A stretch of DNA of 44,720 nt from contig JAICXF010000007.1 in the NCBI GenBank assembly GCA_025981625.1, forward strand, positions 1 to 44,720. The letters run 5' to 3'. Every line of letters begins with the position of its first letter. Position 1 is the stretch's first letter. The DNA is from Sphingomonas sp. Its GTDB lineage: Bacteria > Pseudomonadota > Alphaproteobacteria > Sphingomonadales > Sphingomonadaceae. This document shows, piece after piece, positions 24,453 to 33,536 of this stretch. Made by a program: the position numbers and the translations under genes. The notes beneath the pieces are model-generated. The model did not search any database, was not told the DNA's origin, and saw only the letters and a program-made list of their open reading frames with translations.

Positions 24453-26789
24453 TCAGCCGGCCATCCGCTTCGCGCCAAGGCCGAGGACCATCTGATTGGC
24501 CCGTTCGTAGGGGAGCGGCTTGCCGAACAAATAGCCCTGGATCGTGTCGCAACCGAGATCGCGCATGCGCTCGAAATCCTCGGCTGTCTCGACACCTTCC
24601 GCGGTGATCGACATGCGGAAGCTCTTGGCGAGCTGGACGATGGACTGGATGATGGCGACGTTTTCGGGCCGTGAACCCGCCTCGCGAACGAAGCTGCCGT
24701 CGATCTTGAGCTTGTGGAACACGGCCTTGTTCAAATAGCCGATCGACGAATAGCCGGTGCCGAAATCGTCCAGCGCAATGCCGACGCCGAGCTGCCTCAG
24801 GCGCTTCAGGACATCGAGCGTTGAGCCATTGTCACCTAGGAACACGCCTTCGGTGACTTCGAGCTCGATGCGATTGCCGGGTACCTTGTGCCGCGCCAGC
24901 GCCTCACTGACGAGATTGGGCAACGCCGGCAGGATGATCTGCTTCGGGCTGATGTTGAGCGCGACGGTGATCGGCTCGGGCCAGCTCGCGGCGGCGCGGC
25001 ACGCCTCGTCGATCACGAATTCGCCGATCACCGGCATCAAGCCGGTTTCCTCGGCCACCGGAATGAAAACGGCGGGAGGCACCAGGCCGCGCTTCGGGTG
25101 GTTCCAGCGGATCAGCGCCTCGAACCCGACCAGCTTCTGCGTCTTCGCGTTGATCAGCGGTTGAAACACCAGGTAAAACTGCTTCGACGCGACGGCCGAG
25201 CGCAAATCGGCCTCGAGCCTGACGCGGTCCTCCTGCTCCGATTGAAGCTCGGACGAGAAATAGCGCGCGCAGCCGCGACCGGCGTCCTTCGCCTGGTACA
25301 GCGCGAGATCGGCCTTGAGGATGAGGTCATCGACCGTCGCCCCGTCGATCGGCCCGAACGCGCAGCCGATCGACACGCCGATCCGAATCTCGGTCTGGTC
25401 GATGATGTAGGGTTCCTTGATCGAAACGATGATTCGATCGGCGAGCTGCTCCACCTTCTTGCGGCTCTGCGCATCGTTGACCACGATGGCGAATTCGTCG
25501 CCGCCCATTCGGCCAACGGTGCCATTCGACGACACCTCGTCGACCAGGCGCTTGGCGACGGCGCGGAGAACGGCGTCGCCCTTGGGGTGGCCAAAGGTAT
25601 CGTTGACCGGCTTGAACCCGTCGAGGTCGAGGAACATGATCGCACAGGGCACATTGCCCGAGGTCGCGCCGCGCAGCGCTTCGCCGAGCAACTGGCGGAC
25701 CCGCCCGCGATTGGGCAGCCCCGAGAGGACGTCGACATTGGCGAGATGGGTCAGCCGCTCCTGCGTCTGGCGAATCTCGGTAATGTCGGATCCGACCCCG
25801 CGGAAGCCTTCGAACCGGCCCGCGGTGTCGATGACCGGATCGCCCGACATCGAAATCCAGCGCGAGCCGCGGGGCGTGCCGAGTTCCATCTCGAGCGCGT
25901 TGAACGACTGCTTTTCGAGGAGCACCTTGCCGAGCTCGGCGTGGCCGCCGAGCAGCGCGGGGAAAGAGTGGCCGAGAAGCTGGCTCGCCGGCTTGCCGAG
26001 CATCGTGCTCATTCGGGCGCTGATGTAGGTGACGCGGTTGTCACCATCGACGGACCACAGCCAGCCGACGCCACGCTGCTCATATTCCTGGAGCAGCAGT
26101 GCCGCGCTTTCGCTCTGGCTGCCGACGTCCGCGTTCATCTTGAGCTGGTGGAAAGCCCAGCGCGCCACGGTCATCACGCCGATGATCGACACGCCGAGGG
26201 TGAAGATGATGGACAGCATGTGCTGAAACGGAATCGTGTGCCGGCCAAGCAGCAACGCGCCGCCGACACCTCCGGTGAAGACCGTCATCCACGCCATCGC
26301 GCATTGGGGAACGACGACAAGTCCGAGACCGCCGACGCCGAGGCCCGCCAGGACGGACGCGGCGATCACCTGGGAGCCGGGCTGCAATGACGGAAACAGG
26401 TAGAGCGGAAGGCTGAGGAAGGTCAGGGCGCGGACGACAGCCTCGCCGATCAGCAGCCACGGCGGCACCCGCCGGCCCGAACGGCCGACGCAGGTAATCG
26501 ACTGTGTTCTCGCGATTTGCATCGCGGCCAGATTGACGCCGGCGACCGCCGCGACCCATCCGAGGAGCCAGACCGACTTCGGCTGCCCCCACAGGCTGGC
26601 GCACATGATCAGCGCGGCGATGATGTTCGCAGCGGCAAAGAAAGGCGCGAGCTGGGCGCGCGACATCAGCTGCACGTCCCGCAACGGCGAACTTTCCGAT
26701 TCAGGTTGTTGCGCAGCCACGCCGGCGGATTCTCCGCCCGGAAGCCGCGCCGAAATCAACCGCTTATAACGATCTGGAGCCTCGTACAT
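24453..26789 (-). CDS. Membrane PAS-GGDEF-EAL cyclic-di-GMP signalling protein
   Basis: The 778-residue protein has about six membrane helices (residues 45-210), a PAS domain (about 232-345), a GGDEF domain with RMGGDEF (429-433) and an EAL domain with GFEALIRWNHP (557-559) and DDFGTGYSSIGYLNKAVFHK. Both motifs are intact, so it could make or degrade c-di-GMP. The usual RxxD inhibitory site upstream of GGDEF is replaced by SSNG, so product inhibition is probably lost. The C-terminal EAL residues TAEGVETAEDFERMRDLGCD are conserved. Which activity dominates cannot be read from the sequence. Confidence 0.95.
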   Translation of the reverse strand: MYEAPDRYKRLISARLPGGESAGVAAQQPESESSPLRDVQLMSRAQLAPFFAAANIIAALIMCASLWGQPKSVWLLGWVAAVAGVNLAAMQIARTQSITCVGRSGRRVPPWLLIGEAVVRALTFLSLPLYLFPSLQPGSQVIAASVLAGLGVGGLGLVVVPQCAMAWMTVFTGGVGGALLLGRHTIPFQHMLSIIFTLGVSIIGVMTVARWAFHQLKMNADVGSQSESAALLLQEYEQRGVGWLWSVDGDNRVTYISARMSTMLGKPASQLLGHSFPALLGGHAELGKVLLEKQSFNALEMELGTPRGSRWISMSGDPVIDTAGRFEGFRGVGSDITEIRQTQERLTHLANVDVLSGLPNRGRVRQLLGEALRGATSGNVPCAIMFLDLDGFKPVNDTFGHPKGDAVLRAVAKRLVDEVSSNGTVGRMGGDEFAIVVNDAQSRKKVEQLADRIIVSIKEPYIIDQTEIRIGVSIGCAFGPIDGATVDDLILKADLALYQAKDAGRGCARYFSSELQSEQEDRVRLEADLRSAVASKQFYLVFQPLINAKTQKLVGFEALIRWNHPKRGLVPPAVFIPVAEETGLMPVIGEFVIDEACRAAASWPEPITVALNISPKQIILPALPNLVSEALARHKVPGNRIELEVTEGVFLGDNGSTLDVLKRLRQLGVGIALDDFGTGYSSIGYLNKAVFHKLKIDGSFVREAGSRPENVAIIQSIVQLAKSFRMSITAEGVETAEDFERMRDLGCDTIQGYLFGKPLPYERANQMVLGLGAKRMAG

Positions 26790-26972
26790 CCGCCCGCCGT
26801 TCCACGTCCTGCAAGCCGCATATCCAAAGAGAGTTGAGGCGGGGTTAAGACATCGGGCAGCCGCGGCGCGCTTTTCGGCCGTGATTCCAAGCGGCGGTTA
26901 ACTTGGACGCCGGCGGCAGCTTGCTGACAGCAGCGCTCGCAATGGCGGCGCGGCGCCTCTATATCGGCGGCG

Positions 26973-28148
26973 ATGGCGACCGACAGCGCGACCCTCGAGC
27001 GACGGGCGGCCACGCCGCGGCGCGTGGCCGATGCGCCCAAAATCCAGTCGCCGGCCGAGCCGATCGCTCGCGGCATGGGGCTCAACGGACCCTTCTTCGA
27101 AGACAAGAACCGTGCCTTCTGGATCCTTCAGTCGATCGGCTGGAGCGGCTATTTCCTTCTTCGCTCGCTGTCGGGCTTTGCGAATTCGATGGGCTGGATG
27201 TGGCTGGTCCACACCCTCCTGCTGACGGCGACCGGCTATTCGCTCACCCTGCTGATGGCCTCGCTGTTCCGCCGGCTGATCCGGATGAAGCCGATCTGGA
27301 CGCTGGCGCTTTCGCTGATCGCGGTGATGCTCGCGTCGACGGCTTATTCGGTCATCGAGACCTGGAGCGTCACGACCTTCCTCAAGCCGGCGTCAAAGCC
27401 CGAGGTCATTCAATATCTGGGCGCGATCCTGCTCAATTTCTCGCTGCTCGCGGCGTGGGCGGCGCTCTATTACGGAATCAACTACTTCCTGCTGCTCGAA
27501 AACGAGATCCGGCAGCGCGAGAAACTCGAAGGCCAGGCCTCGACCGCGCAGCTGGCGATGCTTCGCTACCAGCTCAACCCGCACTTTTTGTTCAACACGC
27601 TGAACTCGATTTCGACCCTGGTCCTGCTCAAGCACACCGAACGCGCCAACGCGATGCTCGCCCGCCTTTCCTCCTTCCTGCGCTACACGCTGGCGAATGA
27701 GCCGACCGCCAAGGTCACGCTGGCGCAGGAGGTCGAAACGCTGAAGCTCTATCTCGAGATCGAAAAGATGCGGTTCGAGGATCGCCTGCGCCCTCATTTC
27801 AAGATCGAGTCCGAGACGATCGGCGCGCGCCTCCCCTCGCTCCTGCTTCAGCCGCTGATCGAAAACGCGATCAAATATGCCGTCACGCCGGCCGAGAATG
27901 GCGCCGACATCTGGATCACCGCGATGCGCGAGGGACGGGCGGTCCGGATCGAAGTCGCCGACAATGGCAACGGCGAGGGAGTCGAAATGACGGCCAGCCC
28001 GTCAACCGGCGTCGGACTAGCGAACATTCGGGACCGGCTGTCGCAGGCCTATGGCCCTGCCCACCGCTTCGACACCAGGAAGAACGAACGGGGCGGCTTT
28101 AGCGTTATCATCGAGATTCCCTACGAGAGCGGAGACAGAACCGAATGA
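26973..28148 (+). CDS. LytS/YehU-type sensor histidine kinase
   Basis: The 391-residue protein has an N-terminal cytoplasmic stretch, four membrane helices (about 50-180, including YLGAILLNFSLLAAWAALYY) and the His_kinase domain with RYQLNPHFLFNTLNSISTLV, in which His is the phosphoacceptor. The C-terminal ATPase has LIENAIKYAV, VADNGNGEG and GVGLANIRDRLSQAYG. The stop overlaps the start of the LytTR regulator (ATGA). The signal is unknown. Confidence 0.95.
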   Translation: MATDSATLERRAATPRRVADAPKIQSPAEPIARGMGLNGPFFEDKNRAFWILQSIGWSGYFLLRSLSGFANSMGWMWLVHTLLLTATGYSLTLLMASLFRRLIRMKPIWTLALSLIAVMLASTAYSVIETWSVTTFLKPASKPEVIQYLGAILLNFSLLAAWAALYYGINYFLLLENEIRQREKLEGQASTAQLAMLRYQLNPHFLFNTLNSISTLVLLKHTERANAMLARLSSFLRYTLANEPTAKVTLAQEVETLKLYLEIEKMRFEDRLRPHFKIESETIGARLPSLLLQPLIENAIKYAVTPAENGADIWITAMREGRAVRIEVADNGNGEGVEMTASPSTGVGLANIRDRLSQAYGPAHRFDTRKNERGGFSVIIEIPYESGDRTE

Positions 28149-28948
28149 CGATCCGGACCATATTGGTCGACGACGAGCCGCTGGCGACGCAGGGCTTGCA
28201 GCTGAGGCTGCAGGCGTTCGACGACGTCGAGATCGTCGCCACCGCCGCCAACGGCCGCGAAGCAATCCGGCAGATCAAGACCCACAAGCCGGACCTCGTC
28301 TTCCTCGACATCCAGATGCCCGGCTTCGACGGCTTCTCCGTGATCCAGGGGCTGATGGACGTCGAGCCGCCGCTGTTCGTGTTCGTGACCGCGTACGGCG
28401 AGCACGCGCTTCGGGCGTTCGACGCCCAGGCCGTGGATTATCTCATGAAGCCGGTCGACGAAGACCGGCTCGCGGGGACGATGGACCGGGTTCGCCAGCG
28501 GCTCAACGAAAAGCGCAGCGCCGAGGAATCCGAGCGGCTGAAGGAAGCGCTCGCCGAACACGCGCCGGAGGCCGCCGAGGAACTGGCCGATGCGAGCCCG
28601 GACGCCCACGCGGCCAATCGCTACGAGAAGATGATCAACATCAAGGACCAGGGGCAGATTTTCCGGGTCGATGTCGACACGATCGAGCGGATCGACGCCG
28701 CCGGCGATTACATGTGCATCCAGACCGGCGACAACACGCTCATCCTGCGCGAAACGATGAAGGACCTGGAGAAGCGCCTCGACCCACGACGTTTCCAGCG
28801 GGTCCATCGCTCGACGATCGTCAATCTCGACCTCGTCCGCCAGGTCAAGCCGCACACCAATGGCGAATGCTTCCTGGTCCTCGATTCAGGCGCGCAGGTG
28901 AAGGTGTCGCGAAGCTATCGCGACGTGGTCGCGAGGTTCGTGCACTGA
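28145..28948 (+). CDS. LytTR-family response regulator
   Basis: The 267-residue protein has a receiver domain (ILVDDEP, phospho-Asp55 in LVFLDIQMPG, FVTAYGEHALRAF, YLMKPVDEDRL). An acidic linker (about 120-155) leads to a C-terminal LytTR DNA-binding domain (INIKDQGQIFRVDVDTIERI, FQRVHRSTIVNL, VKVSRSYRDVV). It forms a two-component pair with the overlapping LytS-type kinase. Transcription probably ends at the strong hairpin 6 bp downstream. Confidence 0.95.
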   Translation: MTIRTILVDDEPLATQGLQLRLQAFDDVEIVATAANGREAIRQIKTHKPDLVFLDIQMPGFDGFSVIQGLMDVEPPLFVFVTAYGEHALRAFDAQAVDYLMKPVDEDRLAGTMDRVRQRLNEKRSAEESERLKEALAEHAPEAAEELADASPDAHAANRYEKMINIKDQGQIFRVDVDTIERIDAAGDYMCIQTGDNTLILRETMKDLEKRLDPRRFQRVHRSTIVNLDLVRQVKPHTNGECFLVLDSGAQVKVSRSYRDVVARFVH

Positions 28949-28953
28949 GGTGA

Positions 28954-28984
28954 AGGCGCCCCGACCGCGATGGTCGGGGCGCCT
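28954..28984. terminator. Bidirectional terminator hairpin
   Basis: AGGCGCCCCGACC (28954-28966) pairs perfectly with GGTCGGGGCGCCT (28972-28984) around a five-base loop GCGAT, followed on the plus strand by GGTTTCT. It lies in the 41-bp gap between the convergent stops of the LytTR gene and a lipoprotein gene, so it can serve both. Confidence 0.8.
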
Positions 28985-28989
28985 GGTTT

Positions 28990-29478
28990 CTACTGAGGCT
29001 TGGGTGTCGTGGTTGTTGTGGTGCCAGTGGTTGTGCCAGTGGGGGTGCCGATGGTCTGCGATCCGCCCGTCACCGATCCGCCGGACGCGATTTGCTGCTG
29101 CACCACCTGAGTGAGCTGCGGAGTCGTGGTCGTCGCGGTGCAGCTTGCGTGGCCATTCGCGACGGATGCTGCAAGCGCGCTCACCGAAACGCCACAAACA
29201 CTGGCGGCCACGTCGACCGGCACCTGCGCGGTGACGGGAATGTTGTCCCGGTTGACCTTGAGCTGGACGGACAAATCGTTGAGGACGTTCTGCAGGTTGA
29301 CGCTGACGAGCGTCGGGACCGTGGTTCCCGATCCGCCGCCCGATGCGGGCGCCGGCGCGCCGGCGCTGACCTCACCCGCCGACGTCGGCGCGGCGCTGTT
29401 GGTGGTCTTGCATCCGGCGATCGCCAGAGCAGCAGCGAACACTGCAGCCGCCGTAAACTTCACTGAACCTGCATGCAT
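28990..29478 (-). CDS. Lipoprotein with Thr-rich C-terminal tail (paralog 2)
   Basis: The 162-residue protein has a signal peptide with lipobox IAGC (KFTAAAVFAAALAIAGCKTT). A conserved core of about 90 residues follows, with VSVNLQNVLNDLSVQLKVNR, DNIPVTAQVPVDVAASVCGV and VVQQQIASGGSV. The tail is almost only Thr, Gly and Pro. AGGAG precedes the ATG by about eight bases. The core is clearly related to the protein encoded 20 bp upstream. I do not recognise a characterised family; envelope location is inferred from the lipobox. Confidence 0.85.
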   Translation of the reverse strand: MHAGSVKFTAAAVFAAALAIAGCKTTNSAAPTSAGEVSAGAPAPASGGGSGTTVPTLVSVNLQNVLNDLSVQLKVNRDNIPVTAQVPVDVAASVCGVSVSALAASVANGHASCTATTTTPQLTQVVQQQIASGGSVTGGSQTIGTPTGTTTGTTTTTTPKPQ

Positions 29479-29498
29479 ACCGGGCTCCTGTTGAAGAG

Positions 29499-29972
29499 TT
29501 AGCGTGGGGGTGTCGTCGTTCCGGTGGTGGACGGCGTGGTGGTGCCGGTGGTTGTCGTCGTTGCCGGGCTCGGCGCAGTTCCGGTGTTGGTCTGCCCGCC
29601 GCCACCAACCGATCCGTTGGCGGCAAGCTGCTGCTGAACAGCCTGGTCGAGCTCGGGCGAGGTGCTCTTGGCGGTGCATCCCTGGCTCGACCCGCCACCA
29701 GCGCCAATCGACAACACGTTGATCGAAACGCCGCAGACATTGGCGGCGACGCTGATCGGAATCTGGGCATTCACCGGAATGTTAGCCTTGTCGACGTGGA
29801 GGTCGAGCGCGAGATTATTGAGCACGTTGGACAGATTGACGTTGACCAGCGAGGGCACGGCATTGGCCACGCTGGATCCGGCGCTTGCGACGCTGCTGGC
29901 GGCATTCGATGTCTTGCAGCCGGCAAGTGAAGCGACCGCGACAATCGCGGTGACGGCCATGATCGTGCGCAT
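29499..29972 (-). CDS. Lipoprotein with Thr-rich C-terminal tail (paralog 1)
   Basis: The 157-residue protein has a signal peptide with lipobox SLAGC (TAIVAVASLAGCKTSN). Its core matches the neighbouring paralog: VNVNLSNVLNNLALDLHVDK, ANIPVNAQIPISVAANVCGV and DQAVQQQLAANGSV. The tail is Thr/Pro/Gly-rich. Both paralogs keep one Cys in the core (VCGV) and one further on (GC/SC), which could form a disulfide. AGGGG precedes the ATG; a TTG two codons earlier is possible. The pair looks like a tandem duplication in one operon. Confidence 0.85.
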   Translation of the reverse strand: MRTIMAVTAIVAVASLAGCKTSNAASSVASAGSSVANAVPSLVNVNLSNVLNNLALDLHVDKANIPVNAQIPISVAANVCGVSINVLSIGAGGGSSQGCTAKSTSPELDQAVQQQLAANGSVGGGGQTNTGTAPSPATTTTTGTTTPSTTGTTTPPR

Positions 29973-30045
29973 ACGCAACCCCTGTTATCTATGCGCGGCT
30001 AACGCCGTGGCTGCTGATTGGTTGCCGCGCTACAGGTTCAGGCGC

Positions 30046-31419
30046 TCAGAAGACGAATTGCCCGAACACGCCGAGCTCGTCGTAGGTGCCGTCGAGCGGC
30101 CCGCCGATGAGTCCGTTCGCGGTGGCGATCGTGCCATTCCTGGTCCGCTCGCGCTTGTAGACGAGCGCCAAATCGAGTGGCGCGAGCGGCTTGTAGTCGA
30201 GGCCGACGTTGAAATAATCGTCCTTCAGCGCTGGATTGATGGCCTTGCTCGGCCTCACCCAGTCATAGCGGCCGAACGCCGCGATCCCCGGCGTGAACGC
30301 AAATGACCCGAATGCCGACCATCCTTCGGACCTGTCCGTCTGCGCGGTGGTTACGTTGTTCCAGTTCCTGGCGGTGAAATACTCGACGCCGGCGCGGATT
30401 CGCTTGTCGGTGTAGGCTGCGAGCGCATCGAAGCGGTTGGCCGTGTGCGGGGTTGCGGTACCGGGCAGATTCGCGGCGCTCTTGCCTAGCTTGCCGGCAT
30501 AGCCCCCGACGGCGAACGTGACCGACTTGATCGGACTGACGCCGATTCGTCCCTCGAGATCGATGCTGTCCGAGCCGCGCGTCAGCGTCTTGTACCCCGA
30601 GCCGTTCACCGCCGACACCTGATAGCTCACCAGGTTGTCGGCGAAGCTCCCCAGCACGTGCACGCCCCAGTCGACCGAGCTGCCGTATCTGGTGCGGTCG
30701 GTCAGCGTCGGCTCGACGAAGCGGTAGCCGGCGAAGCTCTCGTCGAACGGAACCCACGGCATGTCCGCCTCACCGACGCGCACGATGAGCCCCGGATCGA
30801 ATTTGGCCTGCAGATAAGCCTTCTTGACGAACAGCAGCACGTCCTTGCTCGTGCCGTTCGTGTTGTAGCGGAAGTCGGTCGTGACGTCCGACGAGAAAAC
30901 GTCGCTGAACTTGTGATCGACGCTGACATAGAAGCGCTTGAGCTCGGTTTGCGTGCCGTTCTGCGCGCTGCGGGTCGTGATTCCGGCGAGATCGGTCGAT
31001 TTCTGGTCGATGTTGCTGACGTTGAGGAAGCCCTTGCCGCTGATCGTCGTATTGGCGAACCAGCCGGTCTTGACCGCCTTGGCCAGCGGCGGGACTTCGT
31101 TCTCCACTGTGGCGACCTGTACCTGCGCCGCCTGGGTCTGGGTGAGTGCGGTCGCCGCCTGGCTTTGCGCGGAAGCGGCGGTCGCCTGTGCACTCTGCGC
31201 CTGCCTTGCGGTGACCTGCTGTGCGGCTTCCTGCTGGTCGAGCCGGCGGGTCAGCGCATCGACCTTCGCCTCGAGCTCCTCGATCTTCGCGTCGCGCGCA
31301 TCGATGGCGTGCTTGTGGGGAGCCGAATGCTTGCGGGCCTTTGCTTGCGCGGGCGCTGACAGCGTCAATGCCACCAGCCCGAGCGCGGCTCCGGCGACGA
31401 GCCGATGATGGACTTTCAT
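30046..31419 (-). CDS. Outer-membrane porin (phosphate-selective OprO/OprP-like)
   Basis: The 457-residue protein has a signal peptide (GAALGLVALTLSAPAQAKA). An N-terminal coiled coil follows (AKIEELEAKVDALTRRLDQQ, then Ala/Gln-rich repeats to about residue 105). The rest is a 16-18-strand-type barrel with segments such as RFYVSVDHKFSDVFSSDVTT, ending in aromatic FGQFVF. Porins of this plan in sphingomonads are annotated as OprO/OprP-type; the coiled coil probably drives trimerisation. The substrate is not evident. The start at 31419 is chosen for the signal peptide, because the longer open frame has no leader. Confidence 0.85.
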   Translation of the reverse strand: MKVHHRLVAGAALGLVALTLSAPAQAKARKHSAPHKHAIDARDAKIEELEAKVDALTRRLDQQEAAQQVTARQAQSAQATAASAQSQAATALTQTQAAQVQVATVENEVPPLAKAVKTGWFANTTISGKGFLNVSNIDQKSTDLAGITTRSAQNGTQTELKRFYVSVDHKFSDVFSSDVTTDFRYNTNGTSKDVLLFVKKAYLQAKFDPGLIVRVGEADMPWVPFDESFAGYRFVEPTLTDRTRYGSSVDWGVHVLGSFADNLVSYQVSAVNGSGYKTLTRGSDSIDLEGRIGVSPIKSVTFAVGGYAGKLGKSAANLPGTATPHTANRFDALAAYTDKRIRAGVEYFTARNWNNVTTAQTDRSEGWSAFGSFAFTPGIAAFGRYDWVRPSKAINPALKDDYFNVGLDYKPLAPLDLALVYKRERTRNGTIATANGLIGGPLDGTYDELGVFGQFVF

Positions 31420-31596
31420 TTGAGTGGCCCCCTCTTTTGCGTCGCGGCGCAGCGGCTTCGTCCCGCGACTCGGTGTGGCTCGATATCGCGGCCGACCGGT
31501 CAGGCCAGGTGAATTATTCCGCTTCATCAGGGCACCAGGAGAGGACGGCGGCGGCCGGGATTGCGCGCAGGCTCCGCCGGGAGGTAATCGCGTTTG

Positions 31597-32343
31597 ATGG
31601 CAACCCCGTTCGAGAACTTCGCCGCGCTTCACGTGCCGGGCGATCCGCTGATCCTCTACAACATCTGGGATGTCGGGAGCGCGCTCGCCGTGGTTGCGGC
31701 CGGAGCCAGGGCGCTGGCGACCGGAAGCCACCCGGTTGCCGATGCCAGCGGATATCAGGACGGCCAGGGCGTCCCGCTCGACTTCGCGCTCGCCAATGCC
31801 CGCCGCATCGCCGACGCAGTCGAGCTGCCGCTGACCGTCGATTTCGAAAGCGCCTATTCGACCGATCCCGACGCGGGCGGCGCCAATGTGGCGCGGCTGA
31901 AGGCCACCGGCGCAGTCGGATGCAATTTCGAGGACCAGGTGATCGGCGGTGAGGGGCTCCATCCGCTCGACCTGCAGGTGAAGCGCATCGGGGCGATCCG
32001 CCGCGCCGTCGGCGACGATTTCTACATCAACGCGCGAACCGACCTGTTCCTCAAGACCCAGACCTACGACGACGCGTTGGTCGATCAGGTGATCGAGCGC
32101 GGAAGGGCCTTCGCCGATGCCGGAGCAAGCGGCTTCTTCGTCCCGCGCCTGTCAGAGCCAAAGCAGATCGAACGTGTCGTGCGCGAGGTACCGCTGCCGC
32201 TCAACGTCATCGCCTTCCCGGGAGCGCCCGAAAAGAAGGTTTGGGCCGATGCGGGCGTGGCGCGCATCAGCCACGGTCCGTTCCCGCATCGCGCGCTGAT
32301 GGCGAAGCTGACCGAAATGGCTGCCGCCGCGATCAATCAGTAA
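31597..32343 (+). CDS. Isocitrate lyase/PEP mutase-family protein
   Basis: The 248-residue protein has the TIM-barrel fold of the ICL/PEPM superfamily. It shows YNIWDVGSALAVVAAGARAL, LPLTVDFESAYSTD (metal-binding Asp/Glu), CNFEDQV, FYINARTDLFL and a C-terminal HGPFPHRALM. The K-K-C-G-H loop of isocitrate lyase is absent (the region reads ATGSHPVADASGYQDG), so it is not an isocitrate lyase. A C-C bond lyase or carboxylase-like activity is possible. GGAGG precedes the start; a TTG one codon earlier is an alternative. It overlaps the convergent ABC permease gene by 7 bp. Confidence 0.88.
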   Translation: MATPFENFAALHVPGDPLILYNIWDVGSALAVVAAGARALATGSHPVADASGYQDGQGVPLDFALANARRIADAVELPLTVDFESAYSTDPDAGGANVARLKATGAVGCNFEDQVIGGEGLHPLDLQVKRIGAIRRAVGDDFYINARTDLFLKTQTYDDALVDQVIERGRAFADAGASGFFVPRLSEPKQIERVVREVPLPLNVIAFPGAPEKKVWADAGVARISHGPFPHRALMAKLTEMAAAAINQ

Positions 32344-33536
32344 GCGCGGCCAAATCTCCACCATGGGACGCGCGGGCCGGACTTCAGCACGGTCCGCCTG
32401 AACAGCTGGGCGCCGAAGCGAAGGATGATCGCGATCCAGATCGCCTGCCAGACAATGGCGGCGAAATGGGGCCAAATCTGCGGATCCTGCGCCGCGCGGG
32501 CGAGCATCGTCAGCGGCGAGGACAAGGGAAACACCGCCCCCGCGATGCCCATCACCGAATCCGGGTTGCCCACGGCTTTGGACGCAAGGCCAAAGATCAG
32601 CAGCTGGGCAAAGGTCGCCGGCAGCGACATGGTCTGGACCTCACGGGCTGTCGAGGCCTGGGCTCCGATCATCAGGAAAGCGGCGCCGAACAGCAGGTAG
32701 TTCATCGCGAAATAGACGACGGCGAGCGCGAGGAACGCCGGCCATCCGACCGCGGGTACCGGAAGCGTCGCCACCCCGCCATGCTTGACGAGCTGGATCA
32801 GCAGGGCGCCCGAGCCCATCCACACGAGCAATGCCAGGACCGAAGCCGCGAGCATCGCCGTCAGCTTGCCGACAAACATGGCGTCGATCGGGATGGCGGC
32901 GGCGATCACCTCGATCACCTTGTTGGATTTCTCCTCGATGAGCTGTGAGAGCACCATGGTCGAGAGCATCAGCGTCAGGAAAAACAGCAAGGCCTGCCCG
33001 ATCTGTGCCGTGACCGCACGATCGTTCGCGAGCGAACCGGTGGAGGCCGCGACATTGGTCACGGGAAGTTCGGGAGCCGCGTTTGCAGCACCCGAGCGGG
33101 CATTCGCGATGAGCAGCTTGACCTGGCCGATGGTGCCCGGGTCGCTGGCAAGCGCGCCGGTCACGTGCGGATGATCGAGCCCCCCGCTGAGGACCGCACG
33201 GACAGGCGGGTTGCGGCTCGACAGGAGCCTGCGCTCCTGCGCGGCGAGGTTGCCCTCCGGTGGATAGCCGACCAGCTTGACCGCCGCTTGATCGCCAATC
33301 GCTCCAGCGAGCTGATCGCGCGCGCCCTTCAGCCGTTGGAACTCGGCGCCGGGCCCGATGACCGCCAAGACCGGCCGCTCGCTCTGCGACGCGACGCGCG
33401 CGCCGATGGTGCCGAAGACGCCGCCCATGAGCAGCGGGAACAAGGGCGCCAGCAGGAAAACGATGAAGGTCTTGGACAGCACAGTTGCCGAGAAATCGCG
33501 GCGGCCAATGACGAAGGCGGAGCGGAGAAAGCGCAT
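32337..33536 (-). CDS. ABC transporter permease (NatB/ABC-2 type)
   Basis: The 399-residue protein has one N-terminal membrane helix (FIVFLLAPLFPLLMGG), a large extracytoplasmic domain (about 45-190) and five or six C-terminal helices. The segment LSQLIEEKSNKVIEVIAAAI is a strong ABC-2/NatB signature. It is the permease of a sodium or drug exporter-like system with the ATPase encoded just upstream. The ATG at 33536 overlaps the ATPase stop (TGATG). The substrate is unknown. Confidence 0.92.
   Translation of the reverse strand: MRFLRSAFVIGRRDFSATVLSKTFIVFLLAPLFPLLMGGVFGTIGARVASQSERPVLAVIGPGAEFQRLKGARDQLAGAIGDQAAVKLVGYPPEGNLAAQERRLLSSRNPPVRAVLSGGLDHPHVTGALASDPGTIGQVKLLIANARSGAANAAPELPVTNVAASTGSLANDRAVTAQIGQALLFFLTLMLSTMVLSQLIEEKSNKVIEVIAAAIPIDAMFVGKLTAMLAASVLALLVWMGSGALLIQLVKHGGVATLPVPAVGWPAFLALAVVYFAMNYLLFGAAFLMIGAQASTAREVQTMSLPATFAQLLIFGLASKAVGNPDSVMGIAGAVFPLSSPLTMLARAAQDPQIWPHFAAIVWQAIWIAIILRFGAQLFRRTVLKSGPRVPWWRFGRAY

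Noticed and set aside
24888..26390. 500-codon open frame on the plus strand
   Set aside because: It is antisense to the PAS-GGDEF-EAL gene, whose catalytic motifs are conserved. No domain is seen in the reverse frame.
26843..26901. Two GGTTAA motifs upstream of the LytS-type gene, considered as CtrA half-sites
   Set aside because: They are about 50 bp apart and in the same orientation, not the TTAA-N7-TTAA arrangement, so chance is likely.
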